A stretch of 64,000 nucleotides of DNA. Origin: Cristatella mucedo (lineage: Eukaryota; Bryozoa; Phylactolaemata; Cristatellidae). Where the stretch lies: assembly GCA_009760855.2 (NCBI GenBank), contig WPIO01000006.1:7343501-7407500 (forward strand), read 5' to 3'. Of the stretch, positions 49,250-57,533 are shown in pieces (position 1 is the stretch's first letter; each line of letters begins with the position of its first letter). The translations under genes were made by a program, and so were the position numbers. Below the pieces are notes generated by a model. The model worked only from the letters and a program-made list of their open reading frames with translations. It did no database searches and had not been told where the DNA came from.

Positions 49250-50313
49250 TAATAATAATAATAATAATAATAATGTACTTGATAAAGCGCTCTCAGAGAA
49301 CTTAATCTCTTTCTAGGCGCTTTACATTTGCTGCAAAGTGATATGCAATAGAATAGTAAGTAAAATCATGCTTGAAAAAACAAACGAAATGAATAACATG
49401 GTTAGGGGTGACATGCACAAGGTCAGCATGCAAATGTGGTTAGTGGCAGCATGCAGTGTCAGCATGCATAAGCACGTGAAGGACGAATCATAGGGACCCA
49501 CTAAATGTAATCCTAAATAGGTGTTTTTAAGTTCCTTTTAAATGTGGTCAGGTCAGGGGATGTTCTGATGCAGGTCGGGAGGGAGTTCCAGGCTTCAGGA
49601 GCATACCAACTAAATGCACGGTCTCCAAAGGATTTGAGGTTTGTACGAGGTATTTCTAGACTGTTGGATTCCGAAAAGCGGGTGGTACGATGCTTGGCCT
49701 GATGGGGGAGTATGTCGGAGAGATAGACTGGAGCCATAGAATGAAGGGACCTAAAAGTGAGCGACAAAACCTTGAAGTCAAGCCGTTGCTTGACTGGAAG
49801 CCAGTGCAGGTCGGCGAGAAGTGGAGTAATGTGGCAACTGCGACGTTCACGACAGACAAGCCTAGCTGCGGAGTTTTGCACCAGCTGCAATCGCCTGATC
49901 GCACATGCTAGTTGGCCAGTAAGCAGTGAGTTGCGGAAGTCGAGACGAGATGTCATGAATGCATGGACCAACTTGGACATGGTATCCTTATCTATACAAG
50001 CCCGAATTTCAGCAATATTATGAAGCTGAAAATAGGCAGATTTGACCGTGGAGCTGATATGGTCGTCAAACGAGAGGTCGCATTGGAATATAACACCTAG
50101 ATTTTGAGCTGATTCGACAGGAGATATGCTGGTAGAGCTAATTTTGAGCGTCAGCCTTTCCAATTTCTGAATCACACTGGGTTTGCCCATAACTAGTAAG
50201 TTAGTTTTGTCATCGTTTAGTTATAGAAAATTTGCTGCCATCCATGTGCGGATGTCATCAATGCATGCAGCAAGTGAGTTGAGAGAATTTGAGTTGCTCG
50301 AAGGCTGTGAGGG
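49250..50313 (-). mobile_element. LINE family 1 inserted inside the viral element
   Basis: Minus-strand copy: (AAT)n at 49,253-49,275, stem-loop, 3' UTR, then 225 codons of the C-terminal domain (SVIQKLERLTLKISSTSISP ... FKRNLKTPI) and a TAA at 50,221 at the same codon as in the 45-48 kb copy. 5'-truncated at about 50,313, where viral AT-rich sequence resumes. No clear target-site duplication is visible. Its presence proves the viral element sat in a genome with active LINEs. Confidence 0.93.
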
Positions 50314-50360
50314 ACATCTTAGTCTTTGTTAGTTAAAATCTGTGTGCATGTTTTTTTCTA

Positions 50361-50369
50361 TTTATATAG
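50361..50369 (+). promoter_or_regulatory. TTTATATAG start-proximal motif
   Basis: One of the clearest instances; it ends 3 bases before the ATG at 50,373. Confidence 0.55.
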
Positions 50370-50372
50370 GAA

Positions 50373-50883
50373 ATGGCAGCAAGTTCTGATATTACTGACC
50401 CAACGCTTGCAACGACTGCTACTGCACTGAAACCATATATTGATTATCTTGTCAAATCAAGAATGACAACATATAATGCACAGCATCTTGATTCAGATAT
50501 TTCAGTAATGACTGACGCATCTGTTAAGAAATTCTATGTTGATGAATGTGATATTAAAGCACAACAGATTATAAGTGCAGGACAAGCAGACGCAATAGCT
50601 GGTCTAGAAATAACTGTAAGAGCTAGAGTTGATGCTCTTCTTGATACACCTAGTGAAATTGTTGGTTATAAAACTTGGATTGCATCGCAATATCCTTCAC
50701 TCTAAACAGTTGTCTCAGAAATATCTGGGGTTAAGCCTGATATCTCTGGAATTGTTAAAGATGAGTGTTATGCAGTTCTACCTGATATATCTAGTTGTAT
50801 GAGTGCAAAAACAAAAAGCCGCTGAAGCAGCACAAGCAGCACAAGCACAAGCAACTGCTGACGCACCTGCACCTGCTGTATAA
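50373..50883 (+). pseudogene. Unidentified viral protein with alanine/glutamine-rich tail
   Basis: The ATG at 50,373 opens 110 codons (SDITDPTLATTATALKPYID, SRMTTYNAQHLDSDISVMTD, AGLEITVRARVDALLDTPSE) to a TAA at 50,703. The same frame continues (VVSEISGVKPDISGIVKDEC) until a one-base shift at the A run 50,811-50,815. After it the frame reads an AAQAAQAQATADAPAPAV-type tail to a TAA at 50,881. A mostly helical protein is likely. No family recognised. The clear TATATAG motif and the coherent reading on both sides of the breaks support a real, recently functional gene. Confidence 0.6.
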
Positions 50884-50907
50884 TTAATTTTAATTAAAAA
50901 AATAGTA

Positions 50908-50916
50908 TTATTATAG
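50908..50916 (+). promoter_or_regulatory. TTATTATAG start-proximal motif
   Basis: Ends 3 bases before the ATG at 50,920. Confidence 0.45.
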
Positions 50917-50919
50917 AAA

Positions 50920-51298
50920 ATGATTTCCGTTGAGACAAGAAGTAAAGACTGTCTTAAAGAAGTACAAGGTCAACAGTATTCAAACTTTAAGATATGTTCA
51001 TTCCCAATGGGTAGGATTGAAGATATCAGATCAACTTTGTTAGATGCTGTAAAACTACTATTATAATATAAATCACTAAGAATCAACCACTCTGAACCAG
51101 AGATAGCAAATATATTTAATAAAGTTAGAGATGGTTCAATCTTTGAAGAGTTTCTTAAAGATTTAAAAATAGAAAAAATAAATAGTATGAAATCTTAAGC
51201 TTACTCCGGAAAAATGTTGTGCAGTTGTGCAATATGCAGAAAAGTGTTGTGATTTACCAGAAGAATTGATTAAAGAGACTCTGGAATGGAGAATTTAA
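50920..51298 (+). pseudogene. Small unidentified viral gene
   Basis: The ATG at 50,920 starts MISVETRSKDCLKEVQGQQY. There is a TAA at 51,064, followed in the same frame by RINHSEPEIANIFNKVRDGS and FEEFLKDLKIEKI. A one-base shift near 51,195 is followed by CCAVVQYAEKCCDLPEELIK to a TAA at 51,296. About 125 residues in all. Paired cysteines (CC..CC) near the C-terminus could bind metal; this is speculation. The stop overlaps the stop of the converging minus-strand gene by two bases, a compact virus-like arrangement. Confidence 0.55.
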
Positions 51299-51566
51299 AA
51301 CTCATCAGGTGGATGTGGACTACCAGTGGTAGTTGTAGTATCTCTTGTAGTTGTAGGAGGTAATTCATCAATAGTATCAGTATAATCAGAAGGTAAATAG
51401 CCAATAGATGAAAACCATTCATTTGTTGGACTAATATATTTAAATCCAGCAAAATATCTTGATGATGATTGTGAATATTTTACACAATATTTTTATATAA
51501 TAGAATTTTAATATAATCAAAATAACTTGGAGTTGAACTAGTACCGTAATTCAAAACAGGATACAT
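51295..51566 (-). pseudogene. Small unidentified viral gene with Thr-rich tail
   Basis: Minus strand from ATG at 51,566: MYPVLNYGTSSTPSYFDYIK. A one-base shift at the A run near 51,490 is followed by SSSRYFAGFKYISPTNEWFS, SDYTDTIDELPPTTTRDTTT and a stop at 51,295. About 90 residues; a threonine/proline-rich C-terminus. No family recognised. It is the last gene of the minus-strand block that holds the fibre-like genes, so a structural role is plausible but unproven. Confidence 0.5.
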
Positions 51567-51592
51567 AATAAATAATGAAATTGTTTTTGTTT

Positions 51593-52519
51593 TTATTCTA
51601 TTGAAATGGTTAGATTTAATATAGATTCACTCAATGCTAACATATCATTATTTTCAATATTATTATACTTTATATTATGTAAACTAGAAGAATATAGATT
51701 CGGAGAATTAAATTTATAGTTACATTTTAAAAATATAATATCACTATCAAATTGTTTATTTATATGTATACTAATTCCTAGTGCTACAAGTTTATAGTTA
51801 ACTCTCGTTCTATTATCATTTATTAATAAAAACGAATTATCAATATTTGTTATATTATATGTCATGTATCTACTTTCACTGTTAATATCATTAACACTTC
51901 CATCAACTGCACTATCAATATCTTTTATTTGTATTACTTTTTTTGAGTATGTTGGTCTTTTATGTTAACATCTGATAATTTACTCAATACTAATTCGCTG
52001 TGACCTATATAATTAAATTGTGCTGGAACATTGATATTACTTACACTGTTTACAATCAGATTACCATAGCATCTAATAAAAGTATACCTTCCAACTCTAA
52101 GTTGAGTAAATCTTTTATCACCACATTTTAAGTAAAAATCAATTTGTTACTAATTAAGTCAGTTGGAACTAAATTAGCAAAATTTGGTTCTCTTGTATTC
52201 ATTGTTAACCTGTCAGCACTTATGTTTCAATTCATTGTCTCATCTTGTTTATACATACTGGTTTTCATGTCAAGATATTTTTTGGTTCCAACATCACTTC
52301 CATTGACAGTCTCTGATACATTTACATACTTTTTTGAGCTTGCAGATAAATTACCAGATAGATAATATAAATTATTATTAGATTAAATTATTTCTGAGAT
52401 GATTGTCATCAGCAAATGTTAACAGTTTCTAATGAATCTACAGTTTCTCCAACATTTGTTATTCTATTTGAATCAAAGTTCAAAGTACCATTCATTTGTA
52501 AATCTTTTCTAGAAAGCAT
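51593..52519 (-). pseudogene. Fibre-like protein with phage-tail-type repeats (copy 1)
   Basis: ATG at 52,519 (MLSRKDLQMNGTLNFDSNRI). The N-terminal half carries repeats of the form NxIxNVxxxVxxxxxVxxKYxD: NRITNVGETVDSLETVN, and later NGSDVGTKKYLD. These resemble bacteriophage tail-fibre and Polinton fibre-like repeats. The C-terminal half is a separate domain (FTQLRVGRYTFIRCYGNLIV, SINKQFDSDIIFLKC-like region) ending at 51,593. Breaks: an in-frame TGA at 52,227-52,229 and one-base shifts near 52,418, 52,380, 52,147 and 51,975, most at A/T runs. By analogy a trimeric virion surface fibre; no receptor role can be read from the sequence. Confidence 0.68.
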
Positions 52520-52520
52520 T

Positions 52521-53404
52521 TTAAGATAATGCTATATAAACAGTCATAGTTATTGTTTTATCAAATAAGTCCCGACCCGATATAATTGGAGAAATTTCTA
52601 CTAATATGTTATTTGAATCTATCATACAGCTTCCAAATAATTTTAATGAATAGCCAGAACTTGTTCCAGATGGTGGAAGTGGAATTAGCCTTTTTACTGA
52701 ACCGTTTGGTGCAGCATAGATAGCTGAAATTACAAATAATGATCTGGGAGGAAGTACAATACCATCAGAAATAATATTCCATTAACCTTGATAGTTTATT
52801 CCATAAAGATTCGTTGATTGTGATGAATTTATAGCTCCCTTAAATATTATTTTTGCTAAATTTCCATCAGATATTTTATTTAGATAACTACGGTTTACAC
52901 CATCATTAGGATTAACAGGATCATTTACAATTCTAATAAAATTATTCATCATATCGAGATTTCCATTAACCTTTCCACCATTAACACTAAGAAAATTTCT
53001 ATCCATAAATTCTTTATTAAGAACATCAAAAGAATCGTCAGCAGGAAAATGACTAACTCTAATACCACCATTTACAACTAGATTTCCTCTGATTGTTCCA
53101 CCAGTAATAGGTAGTTTAGTATCAGCATAATCTTTTGTTGCAGCATCACTAGGGTTAATGGGATTAGCAAGATCTACAATTCTATAATTATTTATATCAA
53201 TATTACCATCAGAATTAGTAGATCTAGAAGCCTTTGTAACAACGTTCGTATCTATATACTTTCCATTTACAGCATCACCAGCATCAACAGGATCACCTAA
53301 ATTCTTTATAGGATTACCATTCATACTTAGATTACCATTAAGTATATCACCAGTCTTTCTAATATAGTTCTTTGAATTAGCTCCTTTTTTCTATAACCTA
53401 GCAT
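52521..53404 (-). pseudogene. Fibre-like protein with phage-tail-type repeats (copy 2)
   Basis: The ATG at 53,404 overlaps the stop of the upstream gene (ATGCTAG). A one-base shift lies at the T6 run 53,385-53,390, then a clean frame. Tandem motifs are clear: NPIKNLGDPVDAGDAVNGKY, NYRIVDLANPINPSDAATKDY, NFIRIVNDPVNPNDGVNRSY. This is the classic pattern of phage tail-fibre stalk repeats. An in-frame TAA at 52,782 is followed, still in frame, by 87 codons with a coherent C-terminal domain (SDGIVLPPRSLFVISAIYAA, SGYSLKLFGSCMIDSNNILV) to a stop at 52,521. That stop is one base before the next gene's ATG. Confidence 0.75.
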
Positions 53405-54374
53405 TTATATACAATACTAACAAGAAAATCTATATAAGTAATTCCACTTGCAACTGTAAAATTATTAATAGCGTAAGTACAACTTCCATCAATATTGATT
53501 ACTAATATTACAGTTCCACTTACACCATCTACTCTCCAACTGCCGACTATGGCACATCTTTTTCAGTGGTCCTGAACTGCTACTTCTATGCTACTCACTA
53601 CCTTAACTGCTCTCCTAACTCTGCTATGCTTCCCACTTTCTCTTTGTTGCGTGAGACGAAGTCTGTTGGCTACCTAATGCTTACCGAAAGCCGCTTAGGC
53701 TGGAAGTTCGCTATACAAAACTCTCCTGCGTAACACCCACATGGTATTTATGACTTTGTGGAGTTACTGACGGAAATACATTACATTACCATAAGTATCA
53801 TCACTAGTTAAATCTAAATAAGAAATAGTTTTATCAGTTGCATGCATAGTATTAGATATCATACTAAAATTAGGTAATACACCTGGAAAGAATGTTTTTA
53901 GATTAGTTACATATCCTAACTTTCTTCCTGTTTCATTTTCTATAATTGGCACCTGGTTGTAACTGTTGCAATGAAAAACGTGAACCACTACTTCCATTAG
54001 CAGTAATAGTAAGTCCTAAAATATCAAGTTTAAAATAAGTAGGATAAGTATTAGAACCTAATGCAAGATATCTAAACTGTGTTTGTTTAGTACTATCAAC
54101 ATATTGTTTTGTTACTACATCTGTCTTTTACATTTAAATATTCTTATTTCCCATATCAATACTTGATATTGCTTTACCTTGAAACACTTGCGTCATACTT
54201 TTTAATAGTCCATAGTTTATTACTTTATAAGGTCTTAGATCTGAATAAACAGTTCCATCAGCAGAATTTCCTGATATACCAACAATATTATTGCAATTCA
54301 ATTGTGACATCATCTTAGCTCCAGTCTTTGGTAATAAATTAGATAAACTTGAATCCAAAATCTGTTTCTTGCAT
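53398..54374 (-). pseudogene. Fibre-like protein (copy 3), split by a LINE fragment
   Basis: Minus strand from ATG at about 54,374. A shift near 54,355 is followed by SSLSNLLPKTGAKMMSQLNC, ISGNSADGTVYSDLRPYKVI and SSIDMGNKNI. Two in-frame TAA codons (54,134 and 54,128) lie inside one of the repeat units, just before TDVVTKQYVDST. Then come YPTYFKLDILGLTITANGSS and, after a shift near 53,950, ENETGRKLGYVTNLKTFFPG up to the LINE fragment at 53,524-53,788. Beyond the insert the frame resumes (FTVASGITYIDFLVSIVYKC) and ends in TAG at 53,398. The repeat unit VTKQYVD links it to the other fibre-like genes. Confidence 0.68.
53524..53788 (+). mobile_element. LINE family 2 fragment inserted in fibre-like gene
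   Basis: 265 bp matching the 3' end of family 2 (from TACTCTCCAACTGCCGACTA to GGAAATACATTACATTACC). It is oriented opposite to the viral gene. Coding sequence on both sides is in the same frame when the insert is ignored, so it is a simple insertion with at most a very short target duplication. Confidence 0.9.
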
Positions 54375-54824
54375 TAATTTTAAGGAGATTAGACACCTTC
54401 TTCCACAATCTGTCTGATTGTATTCTTGTAGCTTAAACGTCTGCAAGCTTGGTATAACACCCAAAAAATTTATTACTTCTGGCATTGGTGGTGCACCAAA
54501 TGAATCAAAGTAAAAACATCTAGTTCCTTCTTTTTTAAGTGCTATCCAGTGATATATTGATCTTTGTGAATCACCAGTATTACAAATAAGACATTCATTT
54601 TCTAATGGTTTTGTTAGTTCATATCTTGCAAAGACACCTCTAAAATTGTTTATATCTAATTATTTTATATAATTATTTATTTCTATATCAGTTAAAGGTG
54701 TTGATTTTACTTTTTTTTTTAGTTTGTCAATGGTCTTTTTTAGTTCTGCAAGTATTTGTTGTTTATCTTCTACACAAGAACCAACACCTGTTCCTAATCT
54801 TCAGCCATGAGATAATGAACCCAT
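54339..54824 (-). pseudogene. Adenain-type cysteine protease
   Basis: Minus-strand reading gives the hallmark series of the adenovirus-type maturation protease also found in Polintons. NNFRGVFARYELTKPLENEC comes first, then IYHWIALKKEGTRCF with the catalytic His, YFDSFGAPPMPEVINFLG with the acidic residue, and LQEYNQTDCGRRCL with the Gln and the catalytic Cys. It would process capsid precursors during assembly. The frame from about 54,710 to the stop at 54,339 is broken only by a TAA at 54,660-54,662. Upstream, a one-base shift in the T10 run 54,711-54,720 separates it from a coiled-coil-like stretch (DKQQILAELKKTIDKLKK), and a TGA lies at 54,801-54,803. The start is uncertain: 54,824 is the nearest ATG, but this N-terminal part may belong to the neighbouring gene. 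Confidence 0.8.
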
Positions 54825-55161
54825 AGCAGATATTTTACCCCACACAGAATATTATTTCTGACTTCAACCTTTGATTGTTTTTTCACTATTCTAATAATGT
54901 TAGGATCAATTTTACTAATGATATCACTTAACATACCGGTACCAGCTCTTCTACCATGAGATAGAACACCTGTTCCTAACCTTCTACCGTGTGATAATAC
55001 ACCTTCACCTGATCTTAATTTAACAAACCTTAATTTCTTACTATTACAAATAGTACAAATGCCTTTTAGCATTGCTCTCATCCCTTTTTACTATCTACCT
55101 CAACATACTCTTCATGGATTGTATCAGTTTTCTTTTTCCGCTTAACACAATAAATTTGCAT
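54794..55161 (-). pseudogene. DUF5679-like small zinc-binding protein with HGRR-GTG repeats
   Basis: The ATG at 55,161 gives MQIYCVKRKKKTDTIHEEYV. After a one-base shift in the T run near 55,085, it continues KGICTICNSKKLRFVK. This is the pattern of the short virion/core-type proteins (YCVKCKKKT and CxxC) common in Polintons and related viruses; the second cysteine of the first pair reads as Arg here. Downstream are tandem LSHGRRLGTG / LSHGRRAGTG units. A third, LSHG-stop-RLGTG, lies in the shifted frame at about 54,795-54,815, overlapping the start of the protease region. The gene may therefore have run further than the stop at 54,794, or been fused to the protease. Confidence 0.6.
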
Positions 55162-55183
55162 ATCTATTTTAATATAGAAAAAA
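55162..55183. promoter_or_regulatory. Divergent promoter with palindromic CTAT..ATAG
   Basis: The 22 bases between two divergent starts contain CTATTTTAATATAG (55,164-55,177). It reads as an ATAG/TATAG motif in both directions, each a few bases upstream of its start codon. Confidence 0.55.
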
Positions 55184-55824
55184 TTGTCTTTGAGAGTTAG
55201 AGCTTTCAATTTTGGACCAGATGTAGATACTGGCCGTAAAGAACCATTGCCTAAAGTACCTATTAGAGCATTAGTACTCGGACCAAGTGGTACAGGTAAG
55301 TCACAGTTAGTAATGAATTGGATATTTTATGGTATGTTAAATTGTGATACTTGTACAATCATTGCTTCAAGTTTAGATCAAAAGTTATACCGTGGTCTTA
55401 TGTCAATGACTAAAGATAAACATGATTTTGTTTGGATTAATGGTGTTGATTCAATGCCAGATTTTGATTCATGTAAGAATTGTAAGAATGTTGCTGTATT
55501 AGATGATTTGATGACAGAAGATCAATCTAAAATATTATATTATTTTACTAGAGGTAGACACAAAGGATTGAACATATTCTATCTTGCACAAGGATTTACT
55601 AATATTCCTAGAAAAATATAAGGAACAATATAAATATGATTATAATCTTTAAACAAAATAATACTGATATAGAATACATTCGTAATTCATATGTTGGTGA
55701 TATAGATAAGAAAATGTGTAGAGAATGGGTTAACTTGGTTCGTGAACCAAAATACAAATGGTTCGTGAACCAAATACCATTGAATATCATATCATATCTA
55801 GTGATTCTATTTCTGATATATTGA
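55184..55824 (+). pseudogene. A32-type (FtsK/HerA) genome-packaging ATPase
   Basis: The frame begins LSLRVRAFNFGPD from a TTG at 55,184; the expected ATG seems disrupted by one extra T in AAAAATTGTC. Walker A is LGPSGTGKSQLV (about residues 32-43) and Walker B is NVAVLDDLMTE (about 102-112). They are followed by the family hallmark FTRGRHKGLNIFYLAQGFTN. The protein would power packaging of the genome into the capsid. A two-base insertion (TA) near 55,619 creates the stop there; the next frame resumes at 55,636 (MIIIFKQNNTDIEYIRNSYV, KKMCREWVNLV). The C-terminus after about 55,740 departs from the family where GGTTCGTGAACCAAA is repeated, so the end is probably rearranged. Confidence 0.87.
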
Positions 55825-55907
55825 TTACTGTTACTGATCAGAATCTTAAATTATTAGATTTTAGTTCACAACAAATTACAGCTCTTAAAGAAATTATTGA
55901 AGTTTAA
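55758..55907 (+). CDS. Short frame resembling the C-terminus of a penton-like protein
   Basis: An ATG at 55,758 opens 49 codons (MVREPNTIEYHIISSDSISD, then ILITVTDQNLKLLDFSSQQ) ending in TAA at 55,905. The phrase ITVTDQN resembles KIRFSDQNGNSVN near the end of the next gene (56,820-56,860). It may be the remnant C-terminus of a duplicated minor capsid gene joined to the ATPase by a small deletion at the duplicated GGTTCGTGAACCAAA. Alternatively it is a genuine tiny gene. Confidence 0.4.
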   Translation: MVREPNTIEYHIISSDSISDILITVTDQNLKLLDFSSQQITALKEIIEV

Positions 55908-55916
55908 TATAAGCAA

Positions 55917-56893
55917 ATGTCGATAAGATTAACTGGAACAAGCAGCTCAGAATCAAAAACATTAGTTCCACCTCTTATGCTTGGATCTGATTCAGGTTAT
56001 AATAAAATTGGTTTACGAAGAGTAGAGTTTACTTATACTAATAAAGTAATATCAAATGTTGCTAAAGATGTAAATGATAAACTTTGGTTTAAATGGACTA
56101 TGACTGATTTAACTAATGCATATATTTACAATAGCTCCTGGTTACTATGATTCAAATAAGATTGTTGCTGCTATAAACAAAGCATTATCAGATCCTCAAC
56201 CAAAGAATAATGTTGCTCAAAATGGATCAACAATGACATCAACAAATAGTTCTTTTTATGATACTACTAAAAGAAATAGTACAGGTATACAATTTAGCGT
56301 TGATGCTGATAATAGAATATTAATGCAAGTAGTTTGTGATTATGTTGTTCTACTTGGAAGAAATTCTAATGTTGCTGTAAATTTAATTGGAGATACTTTA
56401 GGTTTTAATTCAAATAAATAAGGATCTTTCGATAGTTCACTTGTTGGTGGAACACCGTATGAAGCAATAGAAAAATTGATGTACTTTTTTGGCATTTATA
56501 AAGCATGGTATAAAATGGTATTACCTGATATTAAATAATTAATAGATAATTGTAGAATATTAATAGAATATAGAATATTAATAGATAGAGGATTAATAGA
56601 TAATTAAAGTAATAAGGTGGATAAGTGTAGACTGTGATTTAGTTGATCCTTTTACGACTTATGTAGAAAGAAGAAAAAGATTTTTAGAATAATGCACATC
56701 TTTATATATTATAGACATTGATTATATTAATACAGGTGAAAAGGTTTATTTACATATTCCTAATGTATTATACTTACCAACACGTGGTGATATAGATGCA
56801 ATAAGTAGTTTTAAAATAAGATTCAGTGATCAAAATGGAAATTCTGTAAATATTATAACTGATGTAGTTGCAACGATAGAAATTTCAAAGTAG
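55917..56893 (+). pseudogene. Penton-like minor capsid protein
   Basis: The ATG at 55,917 (MSIRLTGTSSSESKTLVPPL) follows an AATATAAG motif. The order is GLRRVEFTYTNKVISNV, WFKWTMTDLTNAY, a one-base shift near 56,118, FTIAPGYYDSNKIVAAINKA (the PPG/APGYY phrase typical of these proteins), FSVDADNRILMQVVCDYVVL, LIGDTLGF, and at the C-terminus FKIRFSDQNGNSVNIITDVV. Position between ATPase and major capsid gene fits the pentameric-vertex protein of Polintons/adintoviruses. Breaks: TAA at 56,419 and 56,690, and a frame-ambiguous ATTAATAGATA repeat at 56,537-56,605. By family knowledge a single-jelly-roll protein of the capsid vertices. Confidence 0.65.
56537..56605. repeat. Short tandem ATTAATAGATA-type repeats
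   Basis: Imperfect units (ATTAATAGATA, ATTAATAGAATATAGA) inside the penton-like gene. They are probably a local slippage product and obscure the reading frame there. Confidence 0.7.
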
Positions 56894-56898
56894 TATAG
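56892..56898 (+). promoter_or_regulatory. AGTATAG start-proximal motif
   Basis: Ends 4 bases before the ATG at 56,903 and overlaps the stop codon of the previous gene. Confidence 0.45.
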
Positions 56899-56902
56899 AG
56901 CA

Positions 56903-57507
56903 ATGGGTAGTTATGCTAGAGTTGGTCATAATAAAATTCATGGAGGTAAATATCGTGGTTCTGGAGCTCTTGATAAAATTATTAGTGGTGTTACTAAAGC
57001 AGTACCTATCGTAGCAGGATTCACTGATCTGGGTATGAATATTGCTAACAAAGGTATGGATATGTATCAAGAAAGAAAACTTGGACAATTTCAAGCTAAG
57101 AAAGGACAGTTAGATCAAGATTATGCTGTTAAGCGTAGAGAAATGGACGATAACCTTGAAGGAGAAAGAAGAAAGAAAGACGACGAATGTGAAACTGAAA
57201 AGAAAAAGAAAGACGATGAATATGATAGAAAGATAAGAGACATGGAGCTTGAGATGAAAACAGTAATGTTGTCAAATCTTAAACCAAAAACTAAATAAAG
57301 GGTAGACAATCAAAGATTATTGATGATTAAGAGGAAGTTGAATATTACTCAGAGACACTTGAAGAGAATGATCCAAAAGCATATAAATAAATAGAGAAAG
57401 TAATTAACACTGAAGTTGTTGTTCCTTATACTCCTAGACCTGATGGTTATGGTGGAAGTATGAAGAAAAGATTAGGTGCAGGATTATACATTCAAAGTAG
57501 AAAATAA
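56903..57507 (+). pseudogene. Virion-type protein: hydrophobic segment plus coiled coil
   Basis: The ATG at 56,903 begins MGSYARVGHNKIHGGKYRG. A hydrophobic, amphipathic stretch follows (IISGVTKAVPIVAGFTDLGM, about residues 27-46), then a long charged coiled-coil-like region (KRREMDDNLEGERRKKDDEC and KKKKDDEYDRKIRDMELEM). The first frame ends at a TAA at 57,296. A one-base shift in the A run there leads to a second part with TAA at 57,328 and 57,388 and a C-terminus PRPDGYGGSMKKRLGAGLY ending at 57,505. Position directly before the major capsid gene suggests a minor virion or membrane-active protein comparable in location to adenovirus protein VI, but no homology is claimed. Confidence 0.55.
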
Positions 57508-57516
57508 TTTTTAGTT

Positions 57517-57526
57517 TTTTATATAG
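57517..57526 (+). promoter_or_regulatory. TTTTATATAG start-proximal motif
   Basis: Strong instance 7 bases before the major capsid ATG at 57,534. Confidence 0.55.
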
Positions 57527-57533
57527 AGAAGAA

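Noticed and set aside
51270-51452. Minus-strand hydrophobic 60-codon frame that looks like a membrane protein
   Set aside because: It lies in a shifted frame of the Thr-rich gene at 51,295-51,566, whose composition fits coding better.
56537-56605. Runs of TAATAG read as repeated Gln-Gln under a reassigned code
   Set aside because: The unit is a short tandem DNA repeat, so the pattern repeats automatically and cannot support recoding; another frame through it is also open.
57121-57309. Minus-strand Ser/Phe-rich frame
   Set aside because: Antisense shadow of the charged coiled-coil region of the gene at 56,903.
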